Origin: Chara braunii
Lineage: Eukaryota; Streptophyta; Charophyceae; Charales; Characeae
Assembly: GCA_003427395.1 (NCBI GenBank)
Contig: BFEA01000760.1
Span: 395,203-419,627 of the forward strand
Reading direction: 5' to 3'
Length of the DNA stretch: 24,425 nt
The notes below the pieces were generated by a model. That model saw only the letters and a program-made list of their open reading frames with translations. It was not told the origin of the DNA and did not search any database. Below are positions 1-8,429 of this stretch, in pieces (position 1 is the first letter of the stretch; each line of letters opens with the position of its first letter). Both the position numbers and the translations under genes were made by a program.

Positions 1-402
1 ATCACTTCGGGATGCTTCATGATTTTCGGGGAGTTGGAACCGATGGTCATAAGAGTTGCTTTTATGGTCTTCGGGATGTTCATCACTTCGGGTTGATTCA
101 TGATTTTCGGGTAGCTGAAACAGATGGTCATAAGGGTTGCTTTCATGGTCTTCAGGGCGTTCATCACCTCGGGATGCTTAATGATTTTCAAGTAGCTTGA
201 ACAAATAGTCATAAAGATTGTTTGCAAAATCTTCGGAACATTCGTCACTTCGGGACGCTTCATGATCTTTGGGTAGCTAGAACAGATGGTCATAAGGATT
301 GTTTTCATGGTCTTCGGGATGTTCATCACTCCGGGTTGCTTCATGATTTTCGGGTAACTTAAAAAGATGGTCATAAGGGTTGCTTTTATGGTCTTAAGGA
401 CG

Positions 403-496
403 TTCATCACTTCGAGATGCTTCATGATTTTCAGGTAGCTTCGGGATGTTATACGGGTTGCTACCTGAAAATCATGAAGCATCTCGAAGTGATGAA
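403..496. repeat. Perfect 37-bp inverted repeat at a satellite turn-around
   Basis: Positions 403-439 and 460-496 are perfect reverse complements, separated by a 20-nt spacer (440-459). This is where the satellite switches from forward to reverse orientation, and it could extrude as a long hairpin or cruciform. Confidence 0.95.
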
Positions 497-997
497 TATC
501 CCGAAGACCGTGAAAGCAACCCTTATGGTCATCTGTTTAAAATACCCGAAAATCATGAAGTGTCCCGAAGTGATGAACATCTTGAAGACCATGAACGCAA
601 CCCTTATGACAATTTTCGGGTAGCTTAAACAGATGGTCATAAAGCTTGCTTTCGTGGACTTCGGGACGTTCATCACTTCGGGATGTTTCATGATTTTCAG
701 GTAGCTTGAACAGATGGCCATAAGGGTTGCTTTCATGATCTTCAGAACGTTCATCTCTTCGGGATGCTTCATGATTTTCGGGGAGCTAGAATCGTTGGTG
801 AAAAGGGTTGGTCTTCGGAATGTTCATCACTTCGGGTTGCTTCATGATTTTTGGGTAGCTGGAATAGATGACCATAAGTGTTGCTTTCATGGTCTTCGGG
901 ACGTTCATCACTTCGGGATGCTTCATGATTTTTGGGTAGCTTGAACAAATAGTCATAAAGATTGTTTGCATGGTCTTCGTGACGTTCGTCACTTCGG

Positions 998-1065
998 GAT
1001 GCTTCATGATTTTCGGGTAGCTTCGGGATGCCATAAGGGTTGCTACCTGAAAATCATGAAGCATC
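998..1065. repeat. Second satellite turn-around hairpin
   Basis: Positions 998-1021 and 1042-1065 are inverted copies with one mismatch in 24 bp. The 20-nt spacer (1022-1041) is nearly the same as the spacer at 440-459, so both turn-arounds derive from one ancestral junction. The spacers lie 582 bp apart, which suggests a higher-order repeat that includes the inversion. Confidence 0.9.
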
Positions 1066-1304
1066 TCGAAGGGATGAACGTCTCGAAGACCATGAAATCA
1101 ACCCTTATGACCATTTGTTCAAAATACCCAAAAATCATAAAGCTTCACGAAGTGATGAACGTCTCGAAGACCATGAAAGCAACTTTTATGACCATTTGTT
1201 CAAATACCCGAAAACCATTAAGCATCCCGAAGTGATGAACGTCCCGAAGACCATGAAAACAACTTTTATAGCTACTTCGTGATGTTTCAGGATTTTCGGG
1301 TAGC

Positions 1305-1635
1305 TTAATACACATGCGTTTCAAGATCGTGTTTGATATAAAAAGTTGAAAACTCAGTTTACTATGTGGTTTCACCATGAATAAACTAACCCCCTTCTCG
1401 ATTTCATGATAGGAAAACTATTTTCAGGATGCACAAACCAACATCATTTTTCCCACTGCAGAGTTTTTATATGCGAATTTTCAGCTGTGCGGTAACCGCT
1501 TGTGGGGAATTATGACTCTGCTCGTTATAGAATTAAGGGAATATAACAATTTATCTGATTCAACTTTAAGCAACCCTCCATGGCCTCTTATCAGTCTAAG
1601 CCAAGGTTTCTCTCTTAAGGGTACATAGCGTCGAC
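1305..1635. other. Unassigned sequence between satellite and module pseudogene
   Basis: AT-leaning sequence with no recognisable gene, repeat or structural RNA. It separates the end of the satellite from the last stop of the minus-strand module region. Confidence 0.5.
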
Positions 1636-2229
1636 TCATCTGACTCTTTGGTCTCGTTTTACTTTCAAAGCAAACTTAATCACTGCAGACCAATTATCTC
1701 TTGACAAATTTATATTGGGCAACGGAGGAGCTGAAAATCCCTCAAAGACAGTAAATCAAGTAGATCCAGTGAAGTCCTTATTCTCCCTCTCAAATCTCTC
1801 TTTCTCTTTCAGTACCACTTCTTCAGCAAATTCCCAGCATCTCCCATACACCGCATTCGTACTTCTCTCCTTTGGGACATAAATTCTTACATCATACACG
1901 TCCAGGTTCGTGAAATAGAATGTCAGTATGTATAATTGTTCCTGCGTCCATCCGCTCTCTACCATCTCATATCTGACAGCCTCATATGGAAACACCTCTT
2001 TCTTACTTAGAATGTTCAGTGACTTTAGGAGACACTCAACTTTCTCTTGACTTGGGCCTGAACCTCTGCCAAATTTCAGCCTTCTCTGTCTGATTTCCTC
2101 TGTTGAAGTCTCGTTAGTTCTCATGACCACCGGGTCTTTTCTCCCCCGCCAGTACCATGCTGATAATTGACAACTAGTTAATCCCAGCACAATAGCTGTT
2201 AGGTATAGAAGGGATTGGAGTGGTCTCAT
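1636..2229 (-). pseudogene. Unknown repeated-module protein, copy 1 (in-frame TGA)
   Basis: I do not recognise this family. An open frame of 157 codons runs from ATG at 2229 to a TGA at 1756-1758, and the same frame continues for 39 sense codons to the TGA at 1636-1638. Residues about 65-140 hold the module seen in copies 2 and 3: a KKEVFPY-type motif, a hydrophobic strand pair ending in VYDVRIYVPK, then a Trp-containing helix (WEFAEEV). After the stop, a segment with WSAVIKFALKVKRD resembles the KYALRLDKRD strand of copy 4. The first 20 residues are hydrophobic and end in Cys, like a signal peptide, but they overlap the end of copy 2 in another frame, so the true start could instead be the internal Met at about residue 36 or a splice site. 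Either a pseudogene or exons of a split gene. Confidence 0.5.
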
Positions 2230-2527
2230 ACGTTACTAGCATCACACCCCATTCCACTTTCTTCTTTTTCTTGATCAGATTTGTCTTTTCATCATAGATA
2301 AATTGGGTCACAATCTCCCATAGCCAATTAAAGTTTTCATCATCGTTGTTGCCTCCTTCTTTGACATATGGGCGAATATCATAGTTATCTCCCTCCAAGA
2401 AGTGAGTTAGCACTACGCAGATGGTTGAGTCACGGGAGTGATAGCGTCAACAACCCTCATATGGATAAGGAAATATCTCATTGGATGTGAGTTTGGATAA
2501 ATCTTTCAGTGCACTATCGACCAGCAT
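2174..2527 (-). pseudogene. Unknown repeated-module protein, copy 2 (in-frame TGA)
   Basis: Reading from an ATG at 2525-2527, the frame gives VDSALKDLSKLTSNEIFPYP, meets a TGA at 2447-2449, and continues as VVLTHFLEGDNYDIRPYVKE to a TAG at 2174-2176. Both parts align by eye with copy 3, which has KESFPY and VVLTEFAEGTVKDLRIFLKK at the same spacing, followed by a Trp helix and a final strand (VEWGVMLVTYE against VYNFGLKLFVDYP). Similarity on both sides of the stop argues that a longer coding sequence was broken here. The 3' end overlaps the 5' end of copy 1. Function unknown. Confidence 0.6.
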
Positions 2528-2648
2528 TTGCCTTGATCTGATTCGCTCTCTTTTCTTTCAATTCATTCAGTGTATTGGGAGGCGATAAAGCATACCTGAT
2601 ATCAACTCGATTCTCTCCAGCAATTAATATCAGTCTCCCTTTTTCGGC
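2514..2648 (-). pseudogene. Unknown module fragment directly upstream of copy 2
   Basis: A 44-codon stretch, closed at both ends by stops (TGA upstream, TAG at 2514-2516), contains VDIRYALSPPNTLNELKEKR. This resembles VKMKYALRLDKRDGWEEKA of copy 4: a strand followed by a charged helix. It overlaps the start of copy 2 in a different frame, so a frameshift probably separates two parts of one ancestral multi-module protein. Too short for a functional call. Confidence 0.4.
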
Positions 2649-3451
2649 TCAGTTTGGTACCTCACACAAGAAGAGATAAAACTCAGTTAGCAACTAGGTT
2701 TTCTCAAGAGAGTAAAAACTCAAGGAAAAGCTGCAAAATGGGTCTGAAAAAATCAGAATTTGTCAATAGTTCTCAAGGCCTAATCAAAGCTCAAAGCTGC
2801 TTGCTGACCAGGCTCGTTCCGGATACGAAATTTTGTCATGTCCCCGGCAACAACGCTATTTTTGTCGCACTTTTTCTAGTCGGGCCACTTCGGGCGACCA
2901 GAAAACCAACAGGCTATCACGCAGGGTTTTGTATGTGATTGCAATAAATAAAATAAATTAAATAAAGCAAATCTCTTCCTGTTGTGTGTGTCCGCCTTCG
3001 AGCGGGACCCTTCAATTACGGTCTTCGTCGGTCCCCGGTCTTAGGAATCTTTTATTTTGATTCGGAACAACAAAGAATCATGCAAATAATCATCATAAAA
3101 TTGTGGAGTGCTACACATGCATCAATTATGTCAATCTGATTTTGAGAACTATGACATCATTCATGAAAGCAATTACCAAGGAAGAACAATGCAAGAAGCA
3201 AGACCGACTGACTCGAGCAATAACAAAGTCAAATGAATGAGGCAAGAATGAGAACTCATAATAGTATCAGAAAGTACATATGGAAGAGAGCATGGCCAAC
3301 ATCAATCAAGTTCTCACTCATCCCTCTAAACTTCACACTCAATTTATCATTTTGTTGTCTGTCGTTTGGATCTTTTGTCATGCCTCCGTACTCTTTGAGG
3401 TTGCGGCCTCTGAATGTAAAGTCACCTGAAGCCTGCTAGTTCCGAACTCTT
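2649..3451. other. Non-coding spacer; possible old retroelement remnant
   Basis: A plus-strand open frame at 2654-2938 has no recognisable domain and I do not call it. The stretch holds a tRNA-Asp-like primer-binding motif (separate entry) and an A/T-rich tract near 2939-2968. Nothing else is identifiable. Confidence 0.4.
2841..2858 (-). other. Possible degenerate primer-binding site for tRNA-Asp
   Basis: On the minus strand this reads TAGCGTTGTTGCCGGGGA. The complement of the plant tRNA-Asp 3' end used by many plant LTR retrotransposons is TGGCGCCGTTGCCGGGGA, so 15 of 18 bases match and all three differences are transitions. No matching LTR was recognised beside it, so this may be a decayed element or chance. 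Confidence 0.3.
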
Positions 3452-4000
3452 TCATTCAAGTCCCATGATACGGAAGTCAAGCATGACACAAAACTCCTCC
3501 CATAGAGTGGGGAGATATGACTGAGAGAAAATGCCCCTCCTGAGATGTGGAAACTCGAAGGGCTCTGTCACTGCCTCGTAGTCGATCACTGCAGGCGATA
3601 TGTATCTCTTGGCCAAGTCCACCAGTCCACCTCAATGAGAGCCGTTAGTGAGGGTGAAGGGTACCTGAGGTTTAGGATAATCGACGAAAAGTTTAAGACC
3701 AAAGTTATAGACTAGCTTTGCGCCCCCCTGAAGTCTCTCAGCCTTCCATTGCACGAACCTAGCGGCTGCAACCCACACTGCATCAAAATGAGGGTGTGTC
3801 TCTTTCCCTTTCTTCAGAAAAATCCTCAGGTCTTTGACTGTACCTTCAGCAAACTCTGTGAGGACGACGAAGATAGACAGATCCTCACGCTTGAACCCAT
3901 CGACCTTGACATACTTGTAAGGAAAGCTTTCCTTAGTAGCTATTAGATTGAGGTTGTCAAGGACCGACGGGTCAACTGAAATGGGGGTGATTTCGGTCAT
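3452..4000 (-). pseudogene. Unknown repeated-module protein, copy 3 (in-frame TGA)
   Basis: The best-preserved member. ATG at 4000 opens 122 codons to a TGA at 3632-3634, and the same frame then stays open for 59 more codons to a TGA at 3452-3454. Residues 9-50 carry VDPSVLDNLNLIATKESFPY followed by FKREDLSIFVVLTEF and VKDLRIFLKKGKE; then come a Trp/Ala helix (AVWVAAARFVQW) and a strand (VYNFGLKLFVDYP). The part after the stop (LAKRYISPAVIDYEAV, then LWEEFCVMLDFRI) also looks like coding sequence. The first 122 codons could be a real short gene with its proper stop, or the TGA may interrupt a longer gene. A CTCAAG pyrimidine-rich tract just before the ATG would also serve as a splice acceptor. 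Role unknown. Confidence 0.55.
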
Positions 4001-4029
4001 GTATCTTGAGAAAATTGGTTGTTGATTGA

Positions 4030-4260
4030 GAACTGAGCATACTGAGTCTATACGGACTTCACTAAGTCTGTACTGAGTTTACTGAGTCTGTATTGAGTTC
4101 ACTAAGTCTGTACTCAGTTTTATTGAGTCTGTACTGAGTTCACTGAGTCTGCACTGAGTTTACTGAGTCTGTACTGAGTTCACTGAGTCTGCACTGAGTT
4201 TACTGAGTCTGCACTAAGTTTACTGAGTCTGTACAGAGTTCACTGAGTCTGGGTTCATCT
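4030..4260. repeat. Minisatellite of ACTGAGTCTG / TACTGAGTTC units
   Basis: Alternating 10-bp half-units (ACTGAGTCTG and TACTGAGTTC/T) form a roughly 20-bp tandem repeat with few substitutions. It begins about 30 bp upstream of the start of module copy 3. Confidence 0.9.
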
Positions 4261-4409
4261 GCCGAGTCTAAATCCAAATATTGCAGAGCTTGGAAATTGA
4301 GTTTCACGGTTGATTACGCCGGGTATTAATCCTGATTTTTGTGATAATCTGAGTTCACTGAGTCTATTTGTCAGCCTGTCAGATTCTCGCTTGAGCCTAT
4401 GGAGAGTTG

Positions 4410-4546
4410 TCCAAGTCTGGCTTTCAGTTGTCTGAGTCTGGTTTCCAGTTGTCTGAGTCTGGTTTCCAATTGTCTGAATCTTGTTTCCAACTGTCTGAAT
4501 CTGGTTTCCAGCTGTCTGAGTCTGGTTTCCAGTTGTCTGAGTACTG
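4410..4546. repeat. 21-bp minisatellite
   Basis: TCTGAGTCTGGTTTCCAGTT-type units repeat every 21 bp (starts 4431, 4452, 4473 and on), about six copies. It shares the TGAGTCTG word with the 4030-4260 repeat, so the two may have a common origin. Confidence 0.88.
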
Positions 4547-4913
4547 ACTAGACACTTGTTAAATGCTGATCGGATTACGGATCACCAAATGCTGGCCTTT
4601 TAGCACCCAAAGGGTCGAGAAAACGGAAGATCTCGACGTGAATAATAATGTTCGAGCCCTGACTGATCTTTTACTGAAAATCTGGAGTAAATCGACAATT
4701 CGGTATTGAATTATACTTGACGTTTGACTGATGTTTAAGCGCTTGATGAATGCTCGGACTCTTGAGTACTGGTTGAATGTTTAATCAAACAATGCATGAG
4801 TACTAGTGGGATGCTTTGCTGGATGACCAGTTCTCAAAGTCGCCATGTGCACCACCCTCACTGGTCCATCCTTTGCTGCGTTTGGCACGGTACTGTCGAC
4901 ACTCTCTTTACCC
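4547..4913. other. Unassigned spacer
   Basis: No coding signal, RNA or repeat recognised between the 21-bp minisatellite and module copy 4. Confidence 0.5.
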
Positions 4914-5249
4914 TTATTGTTGGATGCTAAGAACCTCTCGTGCCCGGTCCACCGGTTCTACAGACGAGATGGTGTTGTGCAATCGCCCGTCCAACTCGTA
5001 AAGGTAGACAGTGTATGCCACAAACTTATGATCTTTCACTATTTCTAGTACTCTTCTTCTCATCGACCCCAAGATGTACGGAATCCCTTCAACTGCTTTC
5101 TCCTCCCAGCCGTCCCTTTTGTCCAGGCGGAGGGCGTATTTCATCTTCACCTAGTCTGTGCTTTCCATGATTATCCCGCCCCCTTCATAATCCTGACTTG
5201 GGCCTGCAGAGACAGGATGGGAACCGGAGGACCGCTAATGTTTTTCACG
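4914..5249 (-). pseudogene. Possible diverged module copy 4
   Basis: From a GTG at 5150 a 78-codon frame reads MKYALRLDKRDGWEEKAVEG, then GIPY followed by a basic helix, a strand (VAYTVYLYELDGRL), and an acidic/basic helix (VDRAREVLSIQQ) before TAA at 4914-4916. The same frame is open upstream to about 5249 apart from a TAG at 5151-5153, and includes GPSQDYEGGG, comparable with GPSQEK in copy 1. The order strand, helix, PY motif, strand, helix matches the other copies, but residue identity is low, so family membership is tentative. No intact start was found. Confidence 0.35.
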
Positions 5250-6712
5250 AAATTTCGTCGTGCTGTTTTCACTTGACCGCGGCGCTGACCCTCAGTCATG
5301 CACTGAATAGACCCCAGGGTAACCATTCAAAAATACAGGGATCCGACGGATGACTGTGGGACAACGGATCTGTTGTAGTTGCCAGAAATAAAGCTTGTTG
5401 TTTTGAAACTCGAATAAATTCGTCAAAAGGGAAAAGGGTTTTTCTGTACCCCTGAACGAAGTAACGGACGATGAGGTTTCTTGCTAATTATAGACTTTGA
5501 CTGCTGTATCGCGTGCAGGGTCTATAGGTGTTGATACTCAGGTAAGGACCCGTCTGATCGGAACTTTAGCTCAGAAGCAGAGGCTCTGGGCTCAATACTC
5601 GACCCTAAGTATAGCCCCCACCTATTTCAAGACAGACCATACTCATTGTGCCACTCTAACTAAAACTCTGACATGGCTAGTGCTCATAGCCTAGGTCTTT
5701 TACCTGGAGACCTTGACTCCTAGCATTTAACCAGTCCGCACTCAAATTCAGTGAACACAGATAGAACAAGGTCTCTGAGAAAATTGCCCTAGTACTCTCG
5801 CAGCTATTAGTCACGTAGAGATCAATTGAGGGCAAGAGTCTCTTGAGAACGAGAATGAAGGGTGCGCTTAATGCACTCTCACAACATAATTAAGACCCTG
5901 CTGGCTATAATGGGAGACTCAGGTTACTTTTCTTTGACTTGGAGCTTACCCAGCCCGAATTAAAATAGGCAATTTTATCACCATCAAGCAAAAATTTAGC
6001 AAGGACATAAGAGATTTTTCTCAGTATTGCTTTTCTCTTCCCCATTCATTCAAAGGTCAAGGCCATAAAACATAGTCAATGGAAATCGCCCCTGTATTTC
6101 CTTAACATACAAGCCCACTCAGTGAGCCCAGAAGTAGACTTGCATACTCGAACAGCTACTGGCTTGCAGCCATCAAACTCGCAAAAACATTCAATTGCGC
6201 ATTCGTTTATTCACGCGGGCACTTGTAAGCTTACATAGTCATGCACTTAATTTATCTCAGGTCACAAACGAACTCGTACGACTACAAGCGAGCGTTCAAT
6301 CGAACGAGAACATGTAAATCAACGCGTTCACACACTTGTACAGTCACACGGCAAAGAAAAAGGAAAGGTCAAAATCCTAATTGCATTTGCAGTCTTCGTC
6401 TTCACAGAGCTTAAGCACACAATAAGAAGGTTGCATAACTCTTTGGCCTTGCCAAGTAATCGAGTCAGCCACTCAATGCAAGTAGCACATCCAATAGGCA
6501 AGTGTGAAGTCATGCCAATACCAGGAATACCCAGCTCCCTCAACCTTACTAATCACTAAAAACTGGTTGCCCGTACATTGGGTTTTCCCCGAAACTCGTA
6601 CGTTTTGGATCTGTTATGTGTTGAGGCTACTCCCCTGTTCACCCGTTTACGCAGTCTACGGAGGGTCTGACCCTTGTCATGACGCAGCCGGATCAGCCAG
6701 CACCGATCAATC
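5250..6712. other. Unassigned sequence
   Basis: About 1.46 kb with only short, unconvincing open frames on both strands. No motif, repeat or RNA recognised. Base composition is moderate and mixed. Confidence 0.45.
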
Positions 6713-6804
6713 NGACTAATTAACCTTATAAAGAGAGNAACTGAATTAACGGAAACAAAAAGGGAATTATTCANGANANCCAANATCTTNTCTGGAGATT
6801 CGGN
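6713..6804. other. Cluster of single ambiguous bases
   Basis: Eight isolated N bases at 6713, 6738, 6774, 6777, 6779, 6784, 6790 and 6804. Scattered single Ns, unlike a run of Ns at a scaffold gap, suggest unresolved consensus or poor gap-fill. Confidence 0.97.
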
Positions 6805-7530
6805 CAAAACGATTAAAGAGGAGAGCTTTGATGACCCTTGAATAGTAATGTATGTAATCTTCTTAGTAGGCAGTTAAAGGCAGGAGCCCCCATTCTTATT
6901 TCACGCGTCTTCGTAACTCAGGCATCTATCTTAGCATAAAGTCCAATGTTCGTCCTCTCGCGTACTCCTTGCTCAGACACAGATTGCTTTTGCCGGGACA
7001 CGTTGGTATAAGTGGTGAATTTTCACACGCAAACCCCTCCGACTCATCCCGCTCACTAAGTTGCTTGCACTCTCGCACCTCTGCTCAAACCCTTCTTGTA
7101 TACTTCTCACGGCTTACTCAGTAGCTAGCTCATGTCCGTGCAGTTCATATATGTACCAATCAGAGTAAATGTGTTGAGTCTTCCTCGTTTGTTTGTACAG
7201 AGCATGGCAGCAGTCAGTAAGGATAAGCATGAGAGAGTCCGTTCTGCGCCTTCATGGGGAACTTGTCCGTAGAAGACTTACTGATCCTCTCTAATCTTTT
7301 GTAGTCGTGCGCATTCTTTGACAACTCTTAAGCCATCAGCACCCTCTCCCTATGGTCTGTAATGCCTTGACTCAAGAAAGACGTGCGGCGTCGACAACAG
7401 TGTACAACTTACAGGTTGTGCTCATGTGTCCGTTCCTCTCCACTGGCTAGCACGTGTGTCCCCTCTTTAGCCTTCTGCGCTTGAGAATCAAAGTTGATGT
7501 GAGCACCCAGAGAGTTTCTCCTTTCTTGCG
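6805..7530. other. Unassigned sequence
   Basis: No gene, repeat or RNA recognised between the ambiguous bases and the CT-repeat block. Confidence 0.45.
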
Positions 7531-7554
7531 CACCCACCTTTCCACGCATCGTGC

Positions 7555-7663
<109 letters not shown>

Positions 7664-7693
7664 GCCGACCATAGTAGGCTCACACACCACACA

Positions 7694-7731
7694 CTGTCTC
7701 TTATACACATCTAGATGTGTATAAGAGACAG
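7694..7731. other. Nextera/Tn5 mate-pair junction adapter (assembly artefact)
   Basis: CTGTCTCTTATACACATCT (7694-7712) is followed immediately by its reverse complement (7713-7731). This 38-bp palindrome is the two joined 19-bp Tn5 mosaic ends left in Nextera mate-pair libraries at the circularisation junction. It is not genomic DNA. Translations through it give the familiar contaminant peptides SYTHLDVYKRQ and LLYTSRCV. Confidence 0.97.
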
Positions 7732-7808
7732 CCCACCTTCCCACACATCGTGCCCTTCTCTCTCTCTCTCTCTCTTCTGCCGACCGTAGTAGGCTCACAC
7801 ACCACACA
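7732..7808. repeat. Second copy of the CT-repeat locus beyond the adapter
   Basis: The sequence after the adapter repeats the left flank, a short (CT)9 and the right flank of 7530-7693. The 33-bp right flanks (7661-7693 and 7776-7808) differ at one base. Either two alleles or copies of one locus joined through the adapter, or a true tandem duplication. Confidence 0.85.
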
Positions 7809-8084
7809 AGCGCATAGACAACAATTGACGTCAACCGCATTGCATTTTTCTATGCATGTCGCTCCCCCGCCTTGACTCTCTTTGACCTTCTCTCCCCTTA
7901 CTGCCCCGAACAGTCCACGTGTCGCCCGCGTACGCACGTAACCACCTCGGGTTCAGTCCCTCCGCTGAGCCGAACTGGCCTCAGGGCTGTCCTTTACGGA
8001 CTCCGCTGGCGGGTGCTCTCTTCTCTATTGTTCCAGCCCATGCCAAGATTGGGTCTGCACATCGCTCGCTTCTGACTCAGCCTC
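7809..8084. other. Unassigned sequence after the CT locus
   Basis: Overlapping plus-strand open frames here show no recognisable domain. Nothing is called. Confidence 0.4.
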
Positions 8085-8429
8085 TTAGTCCCGGTCCAGC
8101 TCCTGCTGCTCTCGCTTAGTAGTACTCGTGGTAGTCTCTTCCTCGTGGTAAGTGACCGTAACCTTCAGGGCCGCGGTCACTCTGTCCCTTCTGCACCTCC
8201 GCTCGGCTCGATCCCGAGCCTCAGTAACCGCGCCTTGGACTTTCTTGTCCTCCCTCATTTCTCCCTCCTTCCCATCGTAGACTTTGATCTTCAATTTAGC
8301 CGCCCCGTCACTTTTGATGTAACTCAGACAGGCGTCCACTGTAGCCCTGTCTTCGCGCATAGGCTCCCAACTCCAGTAGAACCTCAGGTGGCCTGGCCTA
8401 TAGCCAAAAAGGTCATTGCTTCGCGCCAT
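8085..8429 (-). CDS. Unknown protein; possible distant member of the module family
   Basis: An open frame of 114 codons from ATG at 8429 to the stop at 8085. I do not recognise a family. The predicted order is a strand (HLRFYWSWE), a charged helix containing MRED, a strand (AAKLKIKVYDGKEGE), a long charged helix (AVTEARDRAERR), a strand (TAALKVTVTYHEEE) and a Thr/Glu-rich tail. This order, and the words RED, KIKVYDGKEGE and VTVTYHEEE, parallel REDL, RIFLKKGKE and KLFVDYP in module copy 3, on the same strand. Identity is low and the match could be chance. No promoter or splice site was established; it may be one exon or a chance frame. Confidence 0.35.
   Translation of the reverse strand: MARSNDLFGYRPGHLRFYWSWEPMREDRATVDACLSYIKSDGAAKLKIKVYDGKEGEMREDKKVQGAVTEARDRAERRCRRDRVTAALKVTVTYHEEETTTSTTKREQQELDRD

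Larger units (their letters stand above)
1..1304. repeat. 81-bp satellite array with orientation switches
   Basis: Units begin with a CATCACTTCGGGATGCTTCA-like phrase, and successive starts at 1, 82, 163, 244, 325 and 406 are exactly 81 bp apart. After 459 the array reads in the opposite orientation to about 608, is forward again to 1021 (starts near 672, 753, 826, 907, 988; one unit is 8 bp short), reversed to about 1270, and ends with a short forward fragment. Units differ by scattered substitutions. Because 81 is divisible by 3, several units stay open in one frame and give 27-residue protein-like repeats on both strands; I read this as a by-product of the unit length and see no gene here. 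Confidence 0.93.

Noticed and set aside
1-1304. CRISPR-like array or tandem protein-repeat gene
   Set aside because: Units are contiguous with no unique spacers, change orientation, and open frames exist on both strands only because the unit is 81 bp. A satellite explains it.
2167-2229. Signal peptide or lipoprotein start of module copy 1
   Set aside because: The hydrophobic stretch ends in Cys, but it overlaps the 3' end of copy 2 in another frame and the locus is eukaryotic and broken, so I do not claim secretion.
2654-2938. 94-residue plus-strand open frame
   Set aside because: No domain, overlaps the possible primer-binding motif, and looks compositional.
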